Part shown: one piece after another, positions 1 through 8,310 of the stretch
How positions within the stretch are numbered: position 1 is the first letter of the stretch
How the letters are laid out: every line of letters begins with the position of its first letter
DNA from: CAZUZD01 sp964624465
GTDB lineage: Bacteria > Planctomycetota > Planctomycetia > Isosphaerales > Isosphaeraceae
NCBI GenBank assembly: GCA_964624465.1
Contig: CAZUZD010000096.1
Coordinates: forward strand, 1 to 19,374
Reading direction: 5' to 3'
DNA: 19,374 bases
The notes under the pieces: model-generated
The model's input: the letters and a program-made list of their open reading frames with translations, nothing else
What the model was told of the DNA's origin: nothing
Database searches by the model: none
Position numbers and translations under genes: made by a program

Positions 1-2
1 AG

Positions 3-554
3 AAAAAGGTCGGCGTCGACATCCGTCAGGAGCAGCTCCAGAAGCGCGAGCAGGCCAAGGAAAAGGCGAAGAAGGGCGAGGAGGGCCAGGACGACAGCGA
101 CGGGACCGAGGAGCCCAAGGGCACCGATCCCTATTACAACGTCGTCCGTATCGACATCTACGGCAAGGCCCGCTTCTATCTGCCCCCGCCCAAGGAGGAG
201 CCCGCCGACGAGGAGACCACCTCGCCGGGCGCCGACGCCGCCGCGACAGACGCCCCCAAGACCGATGCCGAGGCGCCCAAGGCCGAGGGCGACTCGCCCA
301 GGACCGAGGAGCCCAAGGCCGAGGGCGAGACGCCCAAGACCGAGGAGCCCAAGGACGGCGAGCCGGCCTCCAAGCCCGACGCCGACGCTCCGACCCCCGC
401 CGAGGGCGACCAGCCTGCGGCTCCGGCTCCGGCGGAGGGCGACACCGCCCCGGCCGGGACGCCGGCCCCGGAGAGCAAGCCGGCCGACGCCCCGCCGGCC
501 GAGGAGCCGAAGTCCGAGGGGACCGGCTCCGAGGCCCCCAAGGCGGGGCGCTGA
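3..554 (+). CDS. C-terminal part of an unrecognised protein with an acidic Pro/Ala/Glu-rich tail (5' end outside window)
   Basis: The reading frame is open from the window edge to a TGA at 552-554, giving the last 183 residues; no start is visible. The first part is highly charged (Lys/Glu/Gln, probably helical). It is followed by a short foldable segment, YYNVVRIDIYGKARFYLPPP, that looks like the final strand of a domain. The remaining ~120 residues are a low-complexity Pro/Ala/Glu/Lys/Asp tail, probably disordered, with a 12-residue unit repeated in tandem. It lies 93 nt before a membrane-anchored protein and upstream of a secretin on the same strand. That order resembles pilus or type II secretion assembly loci, where PilN/PilO-like proteins precede the secretin. 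A role as an inner-membrane assembly component is inferred from context only; I do not recognise the family. Confidence 0.75.
   Translation, partial: KKVGVDIRQEQLQKREQAKEKAKKGEEGQDDSDGTEEPKGTDPYYNVVRIDIYGKARFYLPPPKEEPADEETTSPGADAAATDAPKTDAEAPKAEGDSPRTEEPKAEGETPKTEEPKDGEPASKPDADAPTPAEGDQPAAPAPAEGDTAPAGTPAPESKPADAPPAEEPKSEGTGSEAPKAGR
276..347 (+). repeat. Tandem 36-nt coding repeat, two copies
   Basis: Two adjacent 36-nt units (276-311 and 312-347) encode PKAEGDSPRTEE and PKAEGETPKTEE. A third, decayed copy begins at 348 (PKDGEP). The repeat is in frame, so copy-number change would lengthen or shorten the acidic tail without disrupting the gene. Confidence 0.7.
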
Positions 555-647
555 CGGGTCGTCCCCGGCACCGCCCCGTACCCCGCACACCGCCACGCCA
601 CGGTCTGGCACGCACCGCACTGCACGTGATCGATCGGGAGACGAACG

Positions 648-2735
648 ATGGCCCATCCAATTGTCGAGAAACTGAAGGTCCAGGCGATCCGACACGGCGA
701 GAAGGCCGGCGTCGCGGTCGCCTCCGCCGTTGCCCTGCTGATGCTCTGGTCCGCCTTCTCGAAGCCGAGCATCGACCTGACCACCGACCAGGTCAAGAAC
801 GCGGCCGCGCAGGCTCAGCAGAACATCCAGAAGACGCAGAAGGACGAGGACATCCTCGCCAAGCTCGAGACCCAGGGGATCGTGCAGCCGAACTTCGAGA
901 AGCTCGTCGACGCCCGCAAGCCGGGCACCGCCGACGCCTCCCCGTACCAGCTCTCGAACCTCATGATCACCCCCGAGCCGGGCGCCGGCCTGCTGCGGGA
1001 GATGCCCGAGCTGATCGCCGTCGCGATGCTCGAGGCACACCCGGGCCGGGGCGCCATGAACCTCTTCGAGATCGACCCCGTCACCGGCGAGGTCGTCTAC
1101 GAGAAGCCGGATGACCCGTCGAACAAGAAGTCGGCTCGGAACCGAGGCACCGCCCGTCGCGGCAGCACCAAGAGCAAGGCGGACTCGGAGAAGGCCCGCA
1201 AGGACGAGGAGGCCCGGTTCAAGAAGGGGCTCGCCGGTGGTGCGAACCGAGGGCCCGAGACGAAGGAGGACGAGCCGAAGCCCGAGACGCGCCCCGATGG
1301 AAGCGTCGCCAAGGAGAACCTCAAGGGCCAGCGGTGGGTCGTGCTGACCGGCCTGCTCGACCACAAGCGGCTTCGCGACAACTATGCCAAGGCCCTCAAG
1401 GTCGACCTGGCCGGTGCCCACCCGCACTACCTTCGGCTGGACGTCGAGCGGCAGCAGCGGCGGGACGACGGCTCGTGGACCGACTGGAAGGTCATCGACC
1501 GCAAGCGGATCGAGGAGCAGGTGCTGAACACCCTGACGGAGGTCGAGGAGGAGGTCATCCCCGAGACCTCGCGGATCAAGGCGCTGGTCGATCGCCTGCC
1601 GTTCCTCGAAGTCGGCTACTGGGTCGGCGTGCACCCGGTCGAGCTGGTGCCCAAGGAGCTGCTGGAGACGAAGAGCGAGACCGCGGCCGCAGGGGGCCGT
1701 CCGGGCGGCTTCGACGGCGACTCCGGCGGCATGATGGGCGCGGCGGGCGGCATGATGGGCCCCGGCGGCCGCGGCGGTCGCGGTGGCGGCATGGGGGGCA
1801 TGAGCGGGATGATGGGCGGCGCAGCGGGCGGCATGATGGGCCCCGGCGGCCGCGGCGGCATGGGCGGCATGATGGGCGGCGGCACCGGCGGTGGCGGCGG
1901 CAGCATGAGCGGATTCGGCAGCATGTTCGGCGCCTCCGGCGGTGGCGGCGACACGAACTACGACAAGACCGAGGCCGACAAGCTCATGGTCCGCTCGATC
2001 GACTTCACCGTCGAGCCCGACTCGATCTACCGCTACCGGGTCCGGCTCGTGGTCCAGAACCCGAACCTGGGCCTCGAGAGCGTCATGCCCGGCGTCGACA
2101 AGGAGACGAAGGAGCTGACGGGCCCCTGGAGCGATCTGTCGTCGACGGTGGCGATCCCGGCCGACGTGGCCACCTACGTCATGGACTTCGCCCCCAGCGG
2201 CCCCGAGCAGAAGCGGGACGACCGCGTGATGTTCCAGGTCGTGCGGTACCAGCCCGACTCGGGCCTGACGATCGTGACCACCTCGACCGACTCGCCGGGC
2301 ATGATCGTCGGCGACGCCAAGGCCGCCGGCGTGCCCGACCTCGACAACCGGAAGATCGTCTCGCAGACGGTCGACTTCACCAGTCGCCGCGTGCTGGTGG
2401 ACGTCGCAGGCGGCTCGCAGTCCGTCGAGGGCCTGAAGCTCGGCACCGCGGCGTTCGACGCTCCGGCCCGCGCCGTGCTGCTCCGGTCTGACGGCACGCT
2501 GATCGTCCGCGACGAGGCCAGCGACGCCAACGACGGCGAGATGATCGAGATGAAGAAGATCTACGATCAGACGCTGGTGGACGCCAAGGGCGAGAAGAAG
2601 TCGTCGGCCCTGGGCGGCGGCTTCGGCGGCATGGAGGGGATGATGGGCGGTGCCGGCGGCTACGGCGGCATGATGGGCGGCGGCGGCGGCGGCGGCAGCC
2701 GTGGCGGTGGCACGGGCTCGGGTGCCTCGCGCTGA
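648..2735 (+). CDS. Single-pass membrane protein with Gly/Met-rich tracts, probable secretion/pilus assembly component
   Basis: This 695-aa protein is not a family I can name. The ATG at 648 has a GGGAG Shine-Dalgarno (636-640) 7 nt upstream. Residues 1-19 are basic, residues 20-37 form one hydrophobic helix, and the rest should lie in the periplasm. A charged Lys/Glu linker covers about 150-225. A folded segment at about 225-345 includes GQRWVVLTGLLDHKRLRDNY and a WTDWKV stretch. Residues about 359-434 are almost entirely Gly, Met, Arg and Ala (MMG and RGG motifs). A second, probably beta-rich domain spans about 440-650, and a second Gly/Met tail spans about 657-695. It lies between the truncated upstream gene and a secretin. 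A bitopic inner-membrane protein in that position fits a PilN/PilO/PilP- or GspC-like role, which is inference from position and topology. Confidence 0.85.
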   Translation: MAHPIVEKLKVQAIRHGEKAGVAVASAVALLMLWSAFSKPSIDLTTDQVKNAAAQAQQNIQKTQKDEDILAKLETQGIVQPNFEKLVDARKPGTADASPYQLSNLMITPEPGAGLLREMPELIAVAMLEAHPGRGAMNLFEIDPVTGEVVYEKPDDPSNKKSARNRGTARRGSTKSKADSEKARKDEEARFKKGLAGGANRGPETKEDEPKPETRPDGSVAKENLKGQRWVVLTGLLDHKRLRDNYAKALKVDLAGAHPHYLRLDVERQQRRDDGSWTDWKVIDRKRIEEQVLNTLTEVEEEVIPETSRIKALVDRLPFLEVGYWVGVHPVELVPKELLETKSETAAAGGRPGGFDGDSGGMMGAAGGMMGPGGRGGRGGGMGGMSGMMGGAAGGMMGPGGRGGMGGMMGGGTGGGGGSMSGFGSMFGASGGGGDTNYDKTEADKLMVRSIDFTVEPDSIYRYRVRLVVQNPNLGLESVMPGVDKETKELTGPWSDLSSTVAIPADVATYVMDFAPSGPEQKRDDRVMFQVVRYQPDSGLTIVTTSTDSPGMIVGDAKAAGVPDLDNRKIVSQTVDFTSRRVLVDVAGGSQSVEGLKLGTAAFDAPARAVLLRSDGTLIVRDEASDANDGEMIEMKKIYDQTLVDAKGEKKSSALGGGFGGMEGMMGGAGGYGGMMGGGGGGGSRGGGTGSGASR
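1743..1858 (+). repeat. Exact 35-bp direct repeat inside the Gly/Met-rich domain
   Basis: The same 35 bases occur at 1743-1777 and 1824-1858, offset by 81 nt (27 codons), so both copies encode AAGGMMGPGGRGG in the same frame. Identity extends to synonymous positions, which points to recent duplication or gene conversion rather than selection on protein sequence alone. Confidence 0.8.
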
Positions 2736-2778
2736 TCCAGGCCCACCCGAGCGGCTCACGCCTCGACATGAACACGTG

Positions 2779-2806
2779 AAGGCCCCCGGTTTCGACCGGG
2801 GGCCTT
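2779..2806 (+). terminator. Strong hairpin after the membrane protein gene
   Basis: A perfect 12-bp stem (2779-2790 with 2795-2806) closes a TTCG loop, 43 nt after the stop codon. There is no long T-run (cggtcgtttcc follows), but stem strength and position fit a transcription terminator separating the upstream genes from the secretin gene. Confidence 0.7.
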
Positions 2807-2883
2807 CGGTCGTTTCCGGACTTCGGCCGGCGGAGCCCGGGACTTGAACGCGCGCCAAATCCCAGAAAATTCTCCGTTCCGGC

Positions 2884-2912
2884 TTGACCGGTTTTGCGGG
2901 GAGTAGTACTTA
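2884..2912 (+). promoter_or_regulatory. Possible promoter in the secretin leader
   Basis: The 2736-3134 gap (399 nt) holds no credible gene. After the hairpin at 2779-2806 comes an AT-rich pocket (about 2857-2876) unusual for this GC-rich DNA. TTGACC follows at 2884-2889, a 5/6 match to a -35 box. The downstream -10 is weak: TACTTA at 2907-2912 with a 17-nt spacer, or TAGTAC at 2904-2909. If correct, the secretin mRNA has a leader of about 215 nt. Confidence 0.3.
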
Positions 2913-3134
2913 CCGCCCCGTCTTCTCCCCTTTCTCGGACGCACCCCCTGCGCCAACACCACGATCCGCGGAAGCCCGGGACCGCCGGGTGAAGCAACCA
3001 GGACCCCGGCGGGCAGTCGCCCCGCCTCGGCCCGCTTCGGGACCATGGGAATCAGGAGCTGCTCCGGCGCACTCACAGACGATCGTCGCCAGGGAAGTCG
3101 GCGGTCGCACCGGAAGCAGCGAAAGGAGGTCGCG

Positions 3135-6100
3135 TTGGCAAGGTTCAGAACGCTCACGATCCTGTTGACCCTGGGAATGTGGGGGGCGACCACGGACGGT
3201 GCGCCACCGGACGACGCGGCCCCCGCGAGTCGTGGTGCATTGCCGCCTGGAGTCCAGGCCGGCGATTACGTCAAAGCCGTGGTCAGCCTCTGCAACCGGG
3301 GCGAGCACGCGAAGGCCGGGGCCTACCTGCAAGCGGCCCAGGACTTCCGCGACCAATTGAGCCCGGCCGATCAGGCCACCCTCGACCAGTACACCCGCCT
3401 GCTCTCGCAGGGGGCCCCCGCGGCCGCCATCTCGGCTCCGCCGGTTCCGTCGGTCTCCTCGCCCCTGCCGTCGGCCAGTGCGGCCGTGCCGGCCCGGGCG
3501 CCGGTCGACCCGCAGGTCGCCGCGGCCTCGGCCCCGTCGCCCCGCGCCGCCGGATCCAACTCCAAGCAGCAGGCCCTGTGGCTCGTCCACTCGGCCCGCG
3601 AGCAGCTGCGGCTCGGCAATGCCGACGCGGCGGCCGGCTTCCTGGCTCAGGCCAAGGCGATGAACGTCCGCTGGACGCTCTTCGACGACACGCCGGCCAA
3701 GGTGGAGGCCGACCTGGCCAAGCTCCGGGCCGCCATGCCGACGGTGGCCGCGGGTGCCGCCGGCATGCCCGGCGACAAGAAGCAGGCCAAGGCGAAGCTC
3801 AAGGAGGCCCGCCAGGCCCTCGACAGCGGCGACTATGACCGCGCCGAGGCGATTGCCCGCGAGGTCGAATCCTGGAAGACCAACTTCACGGTCCTCGAGG
3901 AGTCGCCCGGCAAGATCGTCGCCGCCGCCCAGGCCCTCCGGCGCCGCGAGGCGGCCCGCCGGGGCCCGAACGCCCAGCCCAACGGCGAGTTCTACTCGAT
4001 CCTGGTGACCGAGAGCCGCCAGCTGCTCAACAGCGGCAAGCTCGACGAGGCCGAGGCCCGCGCCAAGCAGGCCCAGAAGCTCAACGTCGTGCCCGCCATC
4101 ACCGCCGACCGCGCCGAGGCCGTCCTGCACGACCTCGCCATGGTCCGGGCCCGCAACGGCGCCGCCGCCCCGGTGGCCGCCAGCACCACCGCCGAGCACC
4201 GCGCCGACGACCTGCTGGCCGCCAACCAGCTTGACGCCGCCCGCGCCAAGTTCGAGGAGGCTGACCGGCTCCGCGCCGAGGAGGCGGGCCAGCCGGCCGG
4301 CATCCCGATCGGCATGGGCCAGGCCGCCCCGACGGCCGACGCCGCCCTGGTCCGCACCCAGGGCGCCGCTCCGATCGGCCTGACCGTCCCCGGCGACCCC
4401 GCCGCGGCCCCGGCCCTGGCCGCCCCCGGCGACCTCGCCCCGGCCCCGGTCCCGGCCGGTGGCTCCAACGCCCTCGACCAGGCCCGCGCCCTGCTGGTCT
4501 CCGGCAACCACCGCGCGGCCACCCAGGCCGCCATGCAGGCCAAGGAGGCCGGCGCCGGTCTCGACGCCGACAACCTGCTGGCCCAGATCGCCCAGAGCCA
4601 GCAGGCCGCGGCGATGAGCCTCTACGAGGCCGCCCTCGACGGCATCCGCAAGGGGGAGATCGCCCGCTCGCGGGCCCTGCTCACCGAGCTGGCCGCCGAC
4701 GACCTCGACGAGGCCATGTCCCAGCGGGTCCAGGACCTGCTGGCCAAGATCCCCGGCGAGGCCAGCGGCAAGACCGCCATCCTCGGCGGCCTCGGCACCT
4801 CGGGTGACGACGCCGAGGTGGTCAAGGCCCAGCAGCTCAACGCCGAGGTCGGCACCAAGGTGGCCGAGGCTCGTCGCAAGCTGGACACCAACCCGGCCGA
4901 GGCCATCCAGATCCTCGAGCAGACGATGGTCGCGGTGAAGGCCGCCGGCCTGAGCGAGCCGGTCACCCGGACGCTCGTGCGTCGCCTCGAGGTCGCCGTC
5001 GAGCTCGCCAAGAAGGACAAGGTCGCCTTCGACGAGAAGATGAAGGAGAAGACCTTCCGCGAGGACATCGAGCGGAAGCGACTCCGGATCCTGGAGGCCG
5101 ACAAGGCCAAGCAGGAGCGGATGAAGCAGTTCATGGACAAGGCCATGTCGGCGCAGGCCGAAGGCGACTGGGTCGAGGCGGAGAAGTTCGCCAAGCTCGC
5201 CGCCGAGGTCGACCCGAACGAGATCGCGGCCACCGCCCTGGCCACCAAGGCGCGGATCATGCGGCACTACGAGCGGGACAAGCAGATCCGCTCCGACGCC
5301 GACGAGTCGCGCCTGAACGCCTGGCAGGAGGTCGACGCCGCGGCGGTCGTCTCCGAGGACGTGATCAAGCGATCGATCGACATGGGCGGCGACTTCAAGG
5401 CCCTGACCGAGCGTCGGCGGGCCATGAACGATCGGTTGGCCTACAACCCCAAGTCGGCCAGGACCGTTGAGATCGAGAAGATCCTCAACAAGCCGATCAC
5501 CCTGCCCAACTCCGACCGGATGACCCTCGGCGAGGCGATCAAGTACCTCGCCGAGTACACCGGCCTGAACGTGGTGCCGGACCAGCGGGCCCTCAACGAG
5601 GAAGGCTTGACGCTCGACACGCCGGTCAACCTGACGGCGGTCAACAACATCAAGCTCAAGAGCGTGCTCAAGTACATGCTCAACCCGCTGCACCTGAGCT
5701 ACACGATCGACGACGAGGTGCTGGTCATCACCAGCCCCCAGTCGGGCAAGTCGAAGATGTACACGATTGTGTACAGCGTCGCTGACCTCGTGCTGTCGCC
5801 GTCGAAGGCGAACAAGAACGCCCTGCAGGCCCCTGGCAGCGGCTTTGTCGCCCCGCCCGGCATGGCCGCCAGCGCCACCGACCCGAACGTGCTCCAGGCC
5901 CAGGCCAACGCCATGACCGGCACCACGCCGGCGGCGATGACCGGCGGCATGGGCTCCGGCAAGGTCGAGTTCGACCGGGAGAAGCCCGAGTTCGAGCCCC
6001 TGATGCACCTGATCAAGTCCACCTGTGCCCCCGGCAGCTGGAGCAACGACCACACCCCGATGGAGGCCCTCAACGGTGCCTTCGGCCAGGGTGCGGGCGG

Positions 6101-7280
6101 AGTCACCGACGCCGACGCCGAGGGTGTGGGCTCGATCACCCCGTTCTACCTGAACATCAGCCTGATCATCCGCCAGACGGCCGAGGTCCATGACGAGATC
6201 GTCGAGCTGCTCCGCCAGCTGCGTCGGCTCCAGGACCTCCAGGTCTCGGTCGAGGTCCGGTTCATCTCGGTCAGCGACAGCTTCTTCGAGCAGATCGGCG
6301 TCGACTTCGACTTCAACATCCAGTCGGATGCCGTCGGCCGGAAGAGCTCGTTCGCGATCCCGAACCCGGCGGCCGCCCTCGGCGGCGGCACGGGCGGCAC
6401 GGGCGCCACGGCCAACACCGCGGTGCAGCCGTACCTGATCAACCCGATCCGCGACCACGCCTACGGGCGTCAGCCGCTGGTCGTGGGCACCAACGGGCCC
6501 ACCAACGACTTGAACAACCCGCAGTTCAACCCGAACCTGATGCTGCCGTTCTCGCAGTCGACCTCGGACGCCGCGACGCAGATCTTCAACGCGATCCCGA
6601 ACCTCGGCGGCACCTTCGGCGTGGCGTTCCTGAGCGACCTGGAGGTGTACCTCTTCCTCCAGGCCATCCAGGGTGACACCCGTTCGAACCTGGTGCAGGC
6701 TCCGAAGGTGACCAGCTTCAACGGTGCTCCGGCCTTCGTGTCGAACTTCACCGGCCGCAACTACGTCGCGGCCCTGACGCCGATCGTCGGTGGTGGCTCG
6801 GTGGCCTTCCAGCCGCAGATCAGCACCTTCCCCGACGGCGTCCAGCTGTTCGTCACCCCGGTGGTCTCGGCCGACCGGCGGTACGTGCGGCTGTCGCTGA
6901 GCCCGGTCTTCACGACCTTCCTGGGCTTCGACAACTTCAGCATCCCGGCGGCGGTCGGCGGCGGCGGCCTCGGCGGCCAGTCCTCGACCATCAACGCCCA
7001 GGTGCAGCTGCCGATCTTCACCTTCACGAACGTCTCGACCACGGTGACCGTGCCTGACGGCGGGACCGTGCTCTTGGGCGGCGTGAAGCGGCTCCGCGAG
7101 GAGCGTCGCGAGTTCGGCGTGCCGATCCTGTCGAAGACCCCGATGATCGACCGCCTCTTCCGCAACATCGGCATTGGTCGGACCACCGACAGCCTGATGC
7201 TGATGGTCACCCCGCGGATCATCATCCTCGAGGAAGAGGAAGAGCGGCTCGGCATCCCGGCGATTCAGAACACGTTCTGA
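3135..7280 (+). CDS. Outer-membrane secretin (GspD/PilQ superfamily) with long helical-repeat N-terminus
   Basis: This 1381-aa protein should form the outer-membrane gate of a type IV pilus or type II secretion-like machine. I start it at TTG 3135 because AGGAGG at 3124-3129 lies 5 nt upstream and a signal peptide begins there (MARFRTLTILLTLGMWGATTDGA); the in-frame ATG at 3045 lacks both. Residues about 44-430 and 442-720 carry repeated helical-hairpin, TPR-like modules (starting near 44, 144, 215, 285, 353, 442 and 661) with Ala/Pro-rich linkers. A secretin/TonB short N-terminal (STN) domain covers about 786-870. The secretin beta-barrel core runs from about 1038 to the end, with the family signature from about 1306 (VPDGGTVLLGG, then GVPILSKTPMIDRLF). 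Typical GspD/PilQ proteins are 600-750 aa, so the N-terminal half is extra. The layout resembles the large secretins of Planctomycetes/Verrucomicrobia pilus loci such as Akkermansia Amuc_1098; that comparison is from memory, not a search. Confidence 0.93.
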   Translation: MARFRTLTILLTLGMWGATTDGAPPDDAAPASRGALPPGVQAGDYVKAVVSLCNRGEHAKAGAYLQAAQDFRDQLSPADQATLDQYTRLLSQGAPAAAISAPPVPSVSSPLPSASAAVPARAPVDPQVAAASAPSPRAAGSNSKQQALWLVHSAREQLRLGNADAAAGFLAQAKAMNVRWTLFDDTPAKVEADLAKLRAAMPTVAAGAAGMPGDKKQAKAKLKEARQALDSGDYDRAEAIAREVESWKTNFTVLEESPGKIVAAAQALRRREAARRGPNAQPNGEFYSILVTESRQLLNSGKLDEAEARAKQAQKLNVVPAITADRAEAVLHDLAMVRARNGAAAPVAASTTAEHRADDLLAANQLDAARAKFEEADRLRAEEAGQPAGIPIGMGQAAPTADAALVRTQGAAPIGLTVPGDPAAAPALAAPGDLAPAPVPAGGSNALDQARALLVSGNHRAATQAAMQAKEAGAGLDADNLLAQIAQSQQAAAMSLYEAALDGIRKGEIARSRALLTELAADDLDEAMSQRVQDLLAKIPGEASGKTAILGGLGTSGDDAEVVKAQQLNAEVGTKVAEARRKLDTNPAEAIQILEQTMVAVKAAGLSEPVTRTLVRRLEVAVELAKKDKVAFDEKMKEKTFREDIERKRLRILEADKAKQERMKQFMDKAMSAQAEGDWVEAEKFAKLAAEVDPNEIAATALATKARIMRHYERDKQIRSDADESRLNAWQEVDAAAVVSEDVIKRSIDMGGDFKALTERRRAMNDRLAYNPKSARTVEIEKILNKPITLPNSDRMTLGEAIKYLAEYTGLNVVPDQRALNEEGLTLDTPVNLTAVNNIKLKSVLKYMLNPLHLSYTIDDEVLVITSPQSGKSKMYTIVYSVADLVLSPSKANKNALQAPGSGFVAPPGMAASATDPNVLQAQANAMTGTTPAAMTGGMGSGKVEFDREKPEFEPLMHLIKSTCAPGSWSNDHTPMEALNGAFGQGAGGVTDADAEGVGSITPFYLNISLIIRQTAEVHDEIVELLRQLRRLQDLQVSVEVRFISVSDSFFEQIGVDFDFNIQSDAVGRKSSFAIPNPAAALGGGTGGTGATANTAVQPYLINPIRDHAYGRQPLVVGTNGPTNDLNNPQFNPNLMLPFSQSTSDAATQIFNAIPNLGGTFGVAFLSDLEVYLFLQAIQGDTRSNLVQAPKVTSFNGAPAFVSNFTGRNYVAALTPIVGGGSVAFQPQISTFPDGVQLFVTPVVSADRRYVRLSLSPVFTTFLGFDNFSIPAAVGGGGLGGQSSTINAQVQLPIFTFTNVSTTVTVPDGGTVLLGGVKRLREERREFGVPILSKTPMIDRLFRNIGIGRTTDSLMLMVTPRIIILEEEEERLGIPAIQNTF

Positions 7281-7318
7281 CCGCGCCCGCCCGTCACGCC
7301 TCGCAACTTCCCGCGACC

Positions 7319-7359
7319 CGCCGCCGGGGGATCCTTTCCCCCGGCGGCGTCTTTTTTTT
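7319..7359 (+). terminator. Intrinsic terminator after the secretin gene
   Basis: A perfect 13-bp GC-rich stem (7319-7331 with 7337-7349) and a 5-nt loop are followed by TC and eight T residues (7352-7359). This is a classic rho-independent terminator, 38 nt past the stop, closing the secretion locus. Confidence 0.95.
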
Positions 7360-7367
7360 GGTATGGT
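7359..7367 (+). promoter_or_regulatory. Possible extended -10 promoter for the YdjY-domain gene
   Basis: TG at 7359-7360, one base, then TATGGT at 7362-7367 matches an extended -10 element (TGnTATAAT-like, 4/6 in the hexamer). The TG uses the last T of the preceding terminator's T-run. No -35 is visible because that position lies in the terminator stem. Predicted transcription would start near 7374, about 40 nt before the gene. Confidence 0.35.
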
Positions 7368-7415
7368 CGACCCACCTTCCCCTCACGACTCGCTCGCGCC
7401 CCGCGGAGCACCGCC

Positions 7416-8174
7416 ATGCTGCCGGCCCACCTGACCGTGCCCGCCCTGCTCGCACTGGCCCTGATCGCGCCCCAGGACCCGTCCACCCGACCGACCCCGC
7501 CCCGACCCGCCGCCCCGGGCGCCCCCCCGGCCCCGGCCGTCGACGACTTCCAGCCGGACCCCGCCTGGAAACCGCTCGGCAAGGACCTCTGGTTCGACCC
7601 GACCCGTCGCCAGCTCGTGCTCCGGGCCCGCGTCTGCCTCCGCGAGGGGTTCCTCGAGCACTTCCTCTGCTCCAAGAACTCCAAGGAGCACGAGTCGCTG
7701 CTCGCCACCGAGGCCCCGCCCCGGCTGCTCAACGTCGGCCTGATCCTCGTCGCCGGAGACCCCGGCCACCCGGTCAAGTACCGCCCCGAGTTCCTCCCCC
7801 CCGCCGGACCCGTCGTCGCCATCGACCTGGAGTGGACCGAGGACGGCAAGCCGAGGCGCTCCAACGCCAGGGCCTGGGTCAAGGATCAGAAGACCGGCAA
7901 GCCGCTGGAGACCGACTGGGTCTTCGCCGGCAGCGAGACGTACTCCGACCCCGAGACCAAGCGGGTCGCTTTCGGCGCCGACGGCGGCGACCTGATCACC
8001 GTCAGCAACTTCCCGAGCGCCATCCTCGACCTGCCGATCGCCAGCTCCAACAGCGACGCCGAGCGCACCTTCGTCGGGTTCACCGAGAACGTCCCACCCC
8101 TGGAAACCCGGGTCACCCTCTACCTGCGCGCCGTCAAGCCGGCCGCCGACGCCCCCAGACCGGCCCCGAAGTGA
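7416..8174 (+). CDS. Secreted YdjY-domain protein
   Basis: This 252-aa protein starts at ATG 7416 with GGAG at 7405-7408, 7 nt upstream. Residues 1-19 are hydrophobic and probably a signal peptide, although no Lys/Arg precedes the core. A Pro/Ala-rich linker (about 22-45) leads to the folded part. Residues about 51-225 resemble the YdjY domain common in secreted planctomycete proteins: WKPLGKDLWFDPTRRQLVLRA, then FLEHFLCSKNSKEHESLL (about 79-96), then NVGLILVAG. Cys74 and Cys85 are present, but the family's link to ferredoxin-like proteins is weak and no iron-sulfur motif is visible. The function of YdjY proteins is not established. It stands alone between a strong terminator and the promoter of the sulfate operon, so it is probably monocistronic. 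Confidence 0.8.
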   Translation: MLPAHLTVPALLALALIAPQDPSTRPTPPRPAAPGAPPAPAVDDFQPDPAWKPLGKDLWFDPTRRQLVLRARVCLREGFLEHFLCSKNSKEHESLLATEAPPRLLNVGLILVAGDPGHPVKYRPEFLPPAGPVVAIDLEWTEDGKPRRSNARAWVKDQKTGKPLETDWVFAGSETYSDPETKRVAFGADGGDLITVSNFPSAILDLPIASSNSDAERTFVGFTENVPPLETRVTLYLRAVKPAADAPRPAPK

Positions 8175-8195
8175 GCCCGGATGTCTCGTCTGGGC
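8175..8195 (+). terminator. Weak hairpin directly after the YdjY-domain gene
   Basis: A 7-bp stem including one G-U pair (8175-8181 with 8189-8195) and a 7-nt loop begins at the first base after the stop codon. There is no T-run, so terminator function is uncertain. Confidence 0.25.
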
Positions 8196-8256
8196 CGCCC
8201 GTGGCGCGGTCCTGCGGGTTCTCCGGGGCCACCGGATCGGGGCCCGCCGGGCATAG

Positions 8257-8285
8257 TTGACCTTGATCGGTTGGATGCGTAAGAT
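8257..8285 (+). promoter_or_regulatory. Sigma-70-type promoter of the sulfate-assimilation operon
   Basis: TTGACC (8257-8262, 5/6 match) and TAAGAT (8280-8285, 4/6 match) are separated by exactly 17 nt. Transcription would start near 8291, about 31 nt before the chosen GTG start of cysH. It is the best-looking promoter in the window. It also excludes the upstream in-frame ATG codons at 8257 and 8275 as likely starts, since they lie inside it. Confidence 0.65.
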
Positions 8286-8288
8286 TGC

Positions 8289-8310
8289 CCCGGTCGTGGT
8301 GTCGACCGGG
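8289..8310 (+). promoter_or_regulatory. Perfect inverted repeat at the cysH transcription start (operator or SD-sequestering hairpin)
   Basis: The 8-bp arms CCCGGTCG (8289-8296) and CGACCGGG (8303-8310) flank a 6-nt spacer. The dyad begins at the predicted +1 and its right arm supplies the GGG of the cysH Shine-Dalgarno GGGAG (8308-8312). As DNA it could be an operator, possibly for the Rrf2 regulator encoded next. As RNA it could hide the ribosome-binding site. Both roles are inference. Confidence 0.45.

Noticed and set aside
3045..3134. ATG-initiated 30-residue extension of the secretin
   Set aside because: It has no Shine-Dalgarno and would bury the signal peptide, while TTG 3135 has AGGAGG at ideal spacing.
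2884..3168. A small plus-strand gene in the secretin leader
   Set aside because: No ribosome-binding site, shadow-like composition, and it would overlap the secretin start.
2910..6458. Minus-strand open frame of 1182 codons opposite the secretin gene
   Set aside because: Its product is low-complexity Gly/Leu/Val/Arg/Asp without domains, as expected for the complement of GC-rich codons. The plus strand encodes a clear secretin.
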